64,000 nucleotides of DNA from Blastobasis lacticolella. Its lineage: Eukaryota > Arthropoda > Insecta > Lepidoptera > Blastobasidae. A program made the position numbers and the translations under genes. Location: the NCBI GenBank assembly GCA_905147135.1, contig LR990048.1, positions 3,084,563 to 3,148,562 of the forward strand, given 5' to 3'. Shown here in pieces: positions 1 through 8,342 of this stretch; the first letter of the stretch is position 1, and every line of letters begins with the position of its first letter. The notes under the pieces are model-generated. The model did no database searches. It was not told the DNA's origin and saw only the letters and a program-made list of their open reading frames with translations.

Positions 1-95
1 GATGTGCTCCCGCGCTCGAGGGCCCAGGGTTCGGCAGGACCTGGATTTGACCACAATCCAGGATTTGGTAGATTTGGACCACTACCGACAGTACT
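1..95 (-). repeat. SINE-A 3' fragment
   Basis: Minus-strand end of the SINE-A family. The CTCGAGGGCCC and 'ccaggatttgg' blocks match the 3' third of fuller copies such as 27992-28338. The tRNA head is missing; the copy is diverged and cut by the window start. Confidence 0.6.
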
Positions 96-280
96 ATAAC
101 TTGTCTAAAAAGTACCTAGAGCGGCTTTAAAAAATATTAGGGTGACTGTGGCTATCTCGGAGAGGTTCGGCTTCATAACCGGCCCAAGTCTCCAATAACA
201 ATGATTACCACAAAGATAACAGGTACTTTTTGAGATTTAGGCAATGGCAATTTATTCACGCATTGGGTATCCTCGATTGA

Positions 281-370
281 CAGGCGATGGCTCAGGATAG
301 GACGAGGTGGCGGTCTCTGGTGTCGGAGGCGAAGATCCTTATTGGGTCGCTGAGCCAGCGCATTAAGTAG
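281..370 (+). pseudogene. LINE reverse-transcriptase C-terminal fragment
   Basis: Thirty in-frame codons read QAMAQDRTRWRSLVSEAK... and end in TAG. The QDRxRWRSLVSEA signature is the extreme C-terminus of many insect non-LTR reverse transcriptases. Nothing upstream keeps the frame, so this is a 5'-truncated dead copy. Confidence 0.55.
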
Positions 371-493
371 GTAAGTACTGTATTCACGCGTCTGAATTGA
401 GTGCCCCAGTCTTTTGGTCATAACAGTTGTAACTCAGGTTTTAGAAATTTATGGACCTGTGCACAATTTTTTTTCTAAATTCGCTATACCTAA

Positions 494-722
494 AGCGCTC
501 ATTAGCTTAAAGCCTGACTAAATTCAGAAGCAAAAAGAGCGAGAGCAAATCAAAGTGGAATGTATTACTATTTAAATAAGGTCTATTTTTGTATCATGGC
601 TTTAGAAAAGCGGAGCGACACGTAACATAAGAGATACAAAAATGGACCTTATTCTTTAAGCAATACATTTCACGATCACACAAATTTTGCTTCTGAATTT
701 AGTCAAATGTAATCAGCGCACA
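494..722. mobile_element. MITE-like long inverted repeat
   Basis: Two ~80-90 bp arms face each other around a ~36-bp loop. The left arm (about 515-595) contains tgactaaattcagaagcaaa and ends ggtctatttttgtatc. The right arm (632-706) is its reverse complement with scattered mismatches. The similarity extends weakly outward (GCGCT-ATTA blocks). No coding capacity. The structure fits a non-autonomous DNA transposon; the superfamily cannot be named because no clear target duplication was found. Confidence 0.65.
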
Positions 723-1020
723 ACTCTTTCTTTGCTGCGTAAGGTTTAAAGAAAGAACACTCTATGCAGATGAAAATGACAAAATATAGTAGAAATAGTG
801 TCGAACTGGTGCGATTTCGTGTAAACTACTATTGTCTGTATGAGCTATGGGTAGGGCAGGGTTAAATAGGGTGGGGTTACCTACCTAGGGGAGTAGCTAC
901 CTATACCTCACTTAAAAGTCTGTCTGGCGGTGGCGTGATGGCCGTTATCTCCTCGTGAACGGGTGCCGCCATGCTGGACTGGCTCACTCTTGCAGTAGTT
1001 TTAGGTAGTTTTCATATATA

Positions 1021-1262
1021 GTATGTCGGGCGCGGTTCGGCTCTGTCTGGCATTGTCGGGCGTGGCCCGGCTCTGTCTGGCATTGTCCGGCACGGCCTGG
1101 CATTGTGGGTGTGTTCCGGCCTTGGGGCGGCCGATATGTTATTGTGTGTTTCCTTCCTACTTTCCTGCCTCCTCCTTTTGATAATTGAAAGTGATGTTGA
1201 ATGTCCTATTCAATAACAACATTTTGAATTGATTTAATTTTTATTATGAAAAGAGACGGAAG
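1021..1262 (+). repeat. GC-rich interspersed repeat with internal subrepeats
   Basis: Starts with repeated 'ggctctgtctggcattgtc' units and ends 'tttccttcctactttcctgcc...attcaataacaac'. A diverged copy is at 37925-38125. It looks like a retroposon 3' end with an AATAA-type tail. Its end overlaps the polyadenylation region of the SMYD4-like gene on the other strand. Confidence 0.55.
1240..1245 (-). promoter_or_regulatory. candidate poly(A) signal of the SMYD4-like gene
   Basis: AATAAA on the minus strand, 48 bases beyond the stop codon at 1293. It lies within the end of an interspersed repeat, so the gene may use a repeat-donated signal. Confidence 0.45.
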
Positions 1263-1292
1263 AATCCTTACCCTTTTTAGGTACTGTAACAG

Positions 1293-3564
1293 TCAATCTA
1301 ACACGGTAACGGAGTCGATAGATCGCAGCCAGTATGGCATGAAATTATCTGAATGAAACTGCTGATGCACTAGCAAACACCTTTTCAAGACACTTAAAAC
1401 AATGGCAAACTCTACAGAATATGGCACATTACTCAACTCTTTCAACGTATTGATGGTTAGAATTGTCATTTTTGTGTGTGGTGTTGGCGGTGATACACTA
1501 GGCTCAAGTGATAGATTGCCATCCATAATTAATCTCCAGTCTTGAAAGAGCTTCTGTTGCTGACTGTTAGGTCGCTGGTCCACTGTGGTGCCTCGGCAGA
1601 TGTGGCAGTCGCACGATATTGATCGTCTGTACAAGGAAATATAACGTTTTTCCTCAAAATCACGATCTTGTTCGCTGAAATATAAGAAAAAAACATCAAA
1701 ATGTAAGTACTTAGGCATGGTAGAAAATTATCGTCAATCAGGCAAGTCTCTGTTGTGATATGTGTAAGCTGTCGCGTGGTCATCTTGGCGTTAATGACCG
1801 TCACCCTTCAGTCGAAGGGTCTGGCAGATTATTCTACCGTCATCGCAGATAAATAGTTAACAAACATACATAAAGCTCACGCCTGAATCCCACAAGTGGG
1901 GTAGGCAGAGACTATTGACCGCCACTACCTAGCCTCGCATATATCCACAAATCCTTTCATACATATGTAAGAATGAATTTCAGTCTTGCCATTTCGGAGC
2001 TTTTTTGAGAATATTACTGATCTGATTAAATAGCTAAGTAAAAGAAAATATTTCATAGTAACTCACATGTAAGAAATTGTTAGTTCATCTCCTTTCACTA
2101 TTTGGTGTACAGCAACCACAGCTATTTTATTGCCCAATCCTATAGTATGTAAATTTGCTGCACAGTTGTGTTTCAGTTGGCCGATGAATGTGAAAAATGC
2201 ATAGTTTGAAATTATGGGAATAAGAGTCTTGTTGCTATCTTCCATTATAGAATTTGAAACTTTTAGTGTATTTAAATGAAGGTATAATTTCATCATAAGC
2301 CTAGCCACTGCCTCTAAAGCTGCATTTCTTTCTTTAGGATTTGCAGGAAAAAAGGTAGGTTCGCTTAGCAAAAACCGTATGAACGATGCACAGATATAAC
2401 TGAAATTAAACATAGGGCCATACTTGGGTTCACTCTTCTCCTTGAAATTAAGAATAGAAAATTTATCATTTGCATTATACACTTCTTTGCTTGAGCTAGA
2501 CTTCAGTTTTAAATTTCCAGCGTTATTGGAGAGTTTAATAAAGTCATTCCACGAGGCAGCGTGTTGTTTCATCTTCAAAACGGCTTTGAATACAAGTCTG
2601 TCAAGGTGTTTGACGTTGGGGTTATCCTCGTTGTAAAGTGCGAAGTAGCATTCAGTTCTATGCACATCTTCCATGCATTGTTTTCTGCACTCTTTATTAC
2701 AAAACATTGCAATGGGGCATTTAGGACATGGTATTAGGTTCTTGGACATTCTGTGGCAATGGTAGCACGTGATGTAATGGTGAGAACTGTTTAAAATACT
2801 GACGTAAGCAGTTTCAATGGCTACTATGGTCCCTATTTCTATGGTTTTCTTTGCTATTACCTTTGGCACTCCAGAATCAAATCTTACTTCAATGTCCGTA
2901 GATGCACATGGAATATCTGAGTTTACAGTCCCTATCAATTTAAAAATATCATCTGTGAGAAACGACAAGTCACCTTCGTTTTTTTGCAAATGTTTGATGC
3001 ATTTGTTTTTTCTTTTGTTCAGCTTATCAGCAATGAAATCGGCCCCAAGCTTGAAACAAGTGTCAATATCTTTTAGACAAGCTTTATATTCATTTATACT
3101 AAACAGTGACGCAGATCTATTACTGTACGCTAAGACCAGATCTCTGGAATTATTAGGTGCATATGATAGTGCCGCATTATAAGATCGTATCGCCTGGTAG
3201 TATTCTCCTGAAAACAAAAAATTTATAGAATTAAATATTGTAATAGCAACAACTGTTTTGAATATTTAAGACAAAAATATAGAAGCTAGGTTAAAGATTA
3301 AACACGTTATTATTAGCTTCACAAAATGCAAATAAGGAACTAACCCATTTTATAATATTCGTTACCACGTTCGCGCTGTAAAATTGACGTTATTTTACAT
3401 TTAAACCAGTCGAAATATCTATGAGGAGTGTCAGTCTCATTCAATGCATCGAGAACAGTTAAAGGCAACCTGGCCAAGTCATCATCTTCCATCGACGAGT
3501 AAACAGCATCAGCATGGCCAGAAGACGCCAGGAACTCTTCAAATTGTTGCGGTGATAAGGACAT
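1293..3564 (-). CDS. SMYD4-like SET/MYND/TPR protein, three exons
   Basis: Exons 3564-3345, 3207-2067 and 1674-1293 join to exactly 581 codons including the stop. Junctions are in phase: donor G|GTTAG with acceptor TTTTCAG|GA, and donor CAT|GTGAGT with acceptor TTTCAG|CG. The 580-residue product has TPR repeats (about 66-125; GNEYYKMGEYYQAI, LAYSNRSASLF). A complete MYND zinc finger follows (Cys/His ligands at 221-260, CYHCH...CPKC...CNKEC...HRTEC). The C-terminal half of a split SET domain comes next (KHNC 419-422, ISYI 451-454), then a post-SET CxCxxC (475-480) and a helical C-terminus. The layout matches SMYD4, a lysine-methyltransferase-family protein; human SMYD4 is longer. Oddities: canonical NHSC is KHNC and the GxG SAM-binding motif is not recognisable, so catalysis is doubtful. 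Start chosen at the first ATG of exon 1. Insect SmydA paralogues are the main alternative name. Confidence 0.85.
1850..1935 (-). repeat. LINE-C 3' tail inside SMYD4 intron 2
   Basis: Contains 'cataaagctcacgcctg' followed by 'gtggggtaggcag', also found at 26065-26140 (+) and 35485-35540 (-). In the 26-kb copy the tail follows RT C-terminal codons. Lies wholly in the intron. Confidence 0.6.
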
Positions 3565-3831
3565 CTGGAACTAGGACTCAATCGCTGAGTTAAGAATTTC
3601 GGCGTTGTTTATGCCTACCTATAGTATTAAGCATCAATAACTATACGATAGTAATATAGGTTTTAAGACTTTCGTGGTTATTCACTACACTTTCACTACA
3701 CATATTCGTGGGTTTGTTACCACGGTTAGTATTGTTTTTACCTCGATATTTCGATACTATAGTATTGTAGGTATAAACTAGTAGTGCTACCGGTATTGCC
3801 ATGGATTTTATTTATTTTACTATCTATCTAT

Positions 3832-4150
3832 CTTGAGAGCGTCGGTAGCCGAGCGGTTGAGTATTCAACTAGTAAGCGAGAGGTACCGGTTTCGAATCCC
3901 GCTGTGGCCATGTACCAATGATTTATGTACATTAGTTGAATACTAGCCGATGCTCTTACGGTGATGGAAAACATCGTGATGAAACCTGCAAATTCAGGCA
4001 ACTGAGTTTGTAACCCTGATCCAATCTGGTCAAGTTCCCCGGTAGCAGGGTGAAGGAGGTCAGATGGTAGTCGTTCCACTGTAATTACCTGATCGCCAAA
4101 GCCTGGATCATGGTCAAGGCGGACCCCGGGCCCTCGTTTTAGAGCACAAC
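3832..4150 (+). mobile_element. SINE-A, near full length
   Basis: tRNA-like head from 3836 with A box (TAGCCGAGCGGTTGAG) and B box (GGTTTCGAATCCC). The usual body follows ('accaatga', 'gatgctcttacggtga', 'catcgtgatgaaacctgc', 'gatccaatctggtca', 'ggaccccgggccctcg'). TATCTATC occurs before the head and after the tail and may be a target duplication. The pol III boxes are degenerate, so transcription is unlikely. Confidence 0.8.
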
Positions 4151-4163
4151 TTTGATGATTTAT

Positions 4164-4382
4164 CTATCAATACATAGTATAAAACAAAGTCGCTTCCCGC
4201 CGTATGACCCTTATATGTAGTATCTATGTACGCTTAGATCTTTTGAACCATGCAACGGATTTTAAAGCGGTTATTAGCAATAGATAGTGTGATTCAAGAA
4301 GAAGGAAGCAAGAAAAAAAGGGTACGTAGGGGTAAAGTAGGTGTCCGCGAACGAAGTCGCGCCGGGTCCACTAGTAACATAT
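4164..4382 (+). repeat. Repeat H (Helitron-like 3' end)
   Basis: Reads 'acaaagtcgcttcccgc' ... 'gcaacggattttaaagcgg' ... 'gaagtcgcgccgggtcc' and ends ACTAGTAA. Copies lie at 6965-7175 (+), 15690-15840 (-) and 42164-42235 (-). The CTAGT-type end after a GC-rich hairpin-prone block is reminiscent of Helitrons; no Rep/helicase is present, so this is non-autonomous. Confidence 0.6.
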
Positions 4383-5314
4383 GTATATTTACCTGTTTTT
4401 CAGATTGAGACACAAACGGTAAAACTATCCTTTCAGTGGAGCGACTAATTTATCACTAAAGGAGCTATCGTTCGTCAAATATTACAGATACGTTATCAAG
4501 GCCCACTTCGGCTGCAATCGTCGATTGTAGATTAATTATTTCTTGTATTACTCACCACTCACCTGGTCACAATTATACAAATACTGGCCGAGTTCTGTAC
4601 AATAATGGAATAAGTTCACAGAGAGTCCATGGTTTGTCGCTCGCAAACCGATTGGGAAAAGAAATGAGCGATACCCCTGGTATTGCAAACGTAAATAGGC
4701 TACGTTTGTTTGCCACCTTAGCAGTATAAAAAACGCCCTTATTTTGTGGCAAGACGTGTGATTTAAGACTCTAATAGTCTCCTATGTTAGCTGTTAACCA
4801 TAAAGGTTGATAACCCTTCACATTATAATCGCAATCTACTACTGGACGTTGAGCCTCTTTCACATTAGTAGAGATTTCACGTTTTACTCAACAGAAAACG
4901 CTGTTGTCCATTTTCTTCTTGTCTACGTATTCTCTAGCTGGTCTCATTCGTTTTTATGGATAATATACTGATACTTAACATTACTTCATTCTTGATAACC
5001 TAATTTCTGGTTTCAGAACTTTATTCTCATGAAGAATTTTACAATTCACTTATAAATGAGAATTTAAAGTAATCTAAATATAAAATTTGCAGACACTGTA
5101 ACACAGCATGAGTAGATAGGTAGGTAGTTTATAAGTCCAGTTTATTTGTCGGATTGTGTCTTTAGAGGTTAACTTCGCGAGGATGCAGGGCACCTAATAC
5201 CTACCCGTGTGTTTGGTACCGTACCAGGAGAGTAGACAAAGTGTAGGAGCAAGGGGAGGGGAGGAAAGCAGCTGGCCGACGGGACAGAAGATTTTGCTTT
5301 GTTGCGGCGCTTAC
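4383..5314. other. AT-rich intergenic stretch
   Basis: Apart from the LINE-E fragment at 4655-4735 I see no gene, repeat pair or strong motif here. Confidence 0.5.
4655..4735 (+). repeat. LINE-E 3' fragment
   Basis: Short match to 'cctggtattgcaaacg...tttgccacctta', the tail seen at 52735-52845 and 58530-58715. Confidence 0.55.
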
Positions 5315-5520
5315 CGCATGACACCTTTCGGACTAACGAGGGAGGGAGCCAGAGAACAGTCATGTGTACCAGCGCGGCTGGCCGGCTGGTTATGCTGGTT
5401 TTTCAAAAAACCTATGCGCCTACCAGCTAAACTCTGCCTTGGGAAAATCTATAGCCGGGAAGGCTTTTAAGGTTTCATCGAATGCGACACCCCATAGCGA
5501 TGGGGTGCGGTGAATTGACT
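5315..5520 (+). repeat. LINE-D 3' region, first half
   Basis: 'ctaacgagggaggga', 'accagcgcggctgg', 'ggttatgctgg' and the 'ttcat-gaatgcga-acccat' block align with 54775-54970, where the same sequence continues into the rest of LINE-D. Truncated here before the second half. Confidence 0.6.
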
Positions 5521-6235
5521 GGTTGTAGAAATTATAGGAAGTGACGAAGGGCGTGCGAGGAAAAGCCACCGAGAAGTACTGCGCTTACCTTCCGCGATTC
5601 GGTCGGGCGCTGTCCGTATGGTCGAGAGGTCGGTGGGATGGAGGGAAGAGGAGGTGGTCTTGTTCAACTGCCGCCTGCCTTCATCGATTGTCGACGATTT
5701 TTACCTTCCGACCGTCCGCCTTGTGTTAGGTTGCCCTTTGTTGCATGCGTTGATAAGCTAGTTTACATATCGAAGTCTTTGGTGGCATGTGTTTCCCGCT
5801 CTCTTATCAATGTGAAATTTGTGCGCTATCACCACATGATGGAAAGTGACGGAGTTGAACATACTTATCTAATAGCTGAGGTGAGCGGTGAAATGCGTAT
5901 GGCTGAATGGGATGGAACCTTGTCTAAGTGAATCGAACCAAATAGATCTCGGACAAATGGCTGAGATTTGAGATTTTAAGTGAGGGTAATCGTCGCATCC
6001 AAAAAAAGGTGACAGATATTTACGCTCAGCGGAACCAGTCAACTCGTGACCATGAGGCGTGCAACTTAGAAATATCGAGGTAAAAACAATACTAACCGTT
6101 ATAACAAACCCGATAATATGTGTTATGAAAGTGTATAGAATAATTACGAAAGTCTTAAAATCTATTAAGTGATTAACGCCAGCGCTAATTCGTTCTAGAA
6201 TTATCATGTCGTGTTACTTCAACAAGGTTCTATCG
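5521..6235. other. Unassigned, GC-richer stretch
   Basis: 5530-5730 is unusually GC-rich for the window, with open frames on both strands but no recognisable protein. 5740-6235 is ordinary AT-rich sequence. No function assigned. Confidence 0.4.
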
Positions 6236-6939
6236 TACGATATTATCGTAGATGTCCAAGATATAGGGGAGAGGTGGCAAGAAAGGGACATTATTTAATG
6301 TGCCAGGAGTGTGACGTTTTAGGTGCGAATGGTTGTGCTTCAGGGTTGCCACAGATCAAAAATATTGTCGTCTCCAGAAGTTTCTTATTTTATCGATTCT
6401 TGAATTTATTCCTTTCCTTGTCCTTTAGGTGTCCCTTTTAGAGCAAGAGCCCATGAGGGCCAGACCTTCCTATTGTCCGTAAGTATGAAAGTTTTTCCAT
6501 GTGTGTCCCCAACACAGGTAAGAATGATCCCCACCCATGAAACCTGGATCGTGGTTCCTTTGGCAGGTAACAGGTAACAAAGGTGTATAAAATCTTATCT
6601 CCAATTTATGAAGTTACCAAGCTCAATTTTTTTGTATTTTATTCGTAACAGCATTAATACTCACGATGCTCATTGCCAGACATATAGTATAGTTACAACC
6701 CTCCGCCGGACACCCCTAAACTATAAATCTCTGTAATTATACTTACCTTATATTAGGAAAGCTGAATTTTATAAATGTTATTCAGAGAATTATTAAACTG
6801 AGTTTTCTCAGTAGCCAGACAGTTTTTTGGGTTCTATAATCCTGCCAGACGCATTAAAAGTGTCTAATAGTTGCGAGAGTGGGGCTCATATGCAACAACT
6901 GGTGCGAGTGAGACAGAGCGCTCGGTTCGTTGCGATCTT
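6236..6939 (+). repeat. Left inverted repeat arm
   Basis: From 6442 to 6939 this is the reverse complement of 11094-11565 with only scattered substitutions and a ~20-bp extra block near 6870. The outermost ~45 bp (TACGATATTATCGT...GAGAGGTGG) also matches 11576-11618; the two parts are separated by the nested insertion at 6279-6441. Confidence 0.85.
6279..6441. mobile_element. Nested ~160-bp MITE-like insertion in the left arm
   Basis: Absent from the otherwise matching right arm, so it inserted after the arms existed. Its ends are short inverted repeats: AAAGGGACA at the left and TGTCCCTTT at the right. No coding capacity. Confidence 0.55.
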
Positions 6940-6964
6940 TTACTGCGCATCAGCTGTCACTATA

Positions 6965-7175
6965 TATCATCACTACATAGTATAAAACAAAGTCGCTTTC
7001 TCTGTCCCTATGTCCCTTTATATGCTTAAATCTTTGAAACTACGCAACGGATTTTGATGCGTTTTTTTTAATAGATAGAGTGATTCAAGAGGAAGGTTTT
7101 AAGTAAGAAAAAAAGGGTAGGTAAGGGTAAAATAGGTGTACGCGTACGAAGTCGCGCCGGGTCCACTAGTAATAT
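6965..7175 (+). repeat. Repeat H copy
   Basis: Same family as 4164-4382, with 'acaaagtcgctttc', 'gcaacggattttgatgcg', 'gtgattcaagaggaagg' and terminal 'gaagtcgcgccgggtcc' plus ACTAGTAA. Inserted just inside the left inverted-repeat arm. Confidence 0.65.
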
Positions 7176-7520
7176 TATAAAGAGGAAATGTTTGATTTTT
7201 TGTTTGTTTGTTTGTATTGAATAGGCTTCGAAACTAATGGACCTATTTTAAAAATTCTTTCACCGTTGGGAAGCTACACTATCCTCGGGTAACATAGGCT
7301 ATATTGTATTTTCTAAAAAATTACGATCATTAATAAAACTCCAATAATGTAACCCAAGGTGTAAAAAAATACTCAAAAAATTCCTTACATCGCGTGTGCT
7401 GCGAAAACTATTGATGATAGAACAAAATAATGTACTACGACTTTGCAGAACACATCATTATCTACAAAAAGTGTCGTGACAGTATATGTCTAACTATTAT
7501 AGTTATGTCACAATAAGCGT
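7176..7520 (+). repeat. Repeat J, longer copy
   Basis: Begins 'attataaagaggaaatg' with TTTG(TTTG)n, then 'gaaactaatggacctatttt', 'ctttcaccgttgggaagc' and 'aacataggctatattg'. The same order of blocks is seen at 16340-16535 and 51130-51280. Non-coding; probably a non-autonomous DNA or Helitron-type element. Confidence 0.5.
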
Positions 7521-8342
7521 TCTTTTATTTTCAAATTTAATTGAAATGCCACCGCTAAAACACGCTATTTACTGGTACCTTGGTATTAATCCTTATCAAA
7601 ATCAATTACTTCATATTTACGACTGCTTCAATACCTTTATATAACTTTTTGAATTATGCAATTCAGATATTCCATTCGAAAGATATCACGAGTTTAAAAA
7701 TGTAAATATTAGAAAAAAGTCGCGTGTTCGCCGCTCAGTCCGCTCGGCTATCTAGGCAGCACAGGGTACGGGAGGGGAGTCAATGTCATCACGAAATAAA
7801 GTGCCGCGTGGCACTTGCAAATTGTAATTGCAGTGACGACGAATCTGAAGATATTGGCAACAATGATGAAAATTATTGAATACTTAGTTGAAAAAAATTA
7901 AAAAAAAAAATTCTGTGAATTTTTTATCTTCTAAAAAATGTATCTTTCGTATAATAAACAATTAAATTTTAATAACTTTGAAATTTCAATTAAATTACTT
8001 AAAATAAACTTCATAAAAATAAGAAATAATATGAACTAAGTAATTAGACTTTTGATATGATTGATATTTTTATAAAATATTGACTGATTATAGATTAAAA
8101 AAATTATTATTCAGACTGTAATAATTTTATTTAATTAAATTTTTTGATAAATTATAAAAAAAATGATTACTAAACAATTTGGAACAAACGATAGTACATA
8201 TATGTTTTTTTTTTTTTTAATTCACCATCATGTTTCGTCCAAAATGAGGGTAACCAATAAATGTCAAAGAAATGGAGGAAAAAGAAACGAGCAATATAAT
8301 TATAATCTGCTGTGATAAAACATCGTCAAATAAAGTTGAAAA
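7521..8342. other. AT-rich 3' flank of the reverse transcriptase ORF
   Basis: Strongly AT-rich sequence with a 13-base T run near 8205-8218, which would be an A run in the sense of the RT ORF. It may be the 3' untranslated region or poly(A) remnant of the retroelement, about 125 bases past its stop codon. No other gene seen. Confidence 0.4.

Noticed and set aside
173..421. 82-codon minus frame
   Set aside because: Antisense of a plus-strand LINE RT C-terminus at 281-370.
3836..3910. tRNA gene
   Set aside because: A and B boxes and a tRNA-like head are present, but the same head recurs in many SINE-A copies and does not fold into a complete cloverleaf with a paired acceptor stem.
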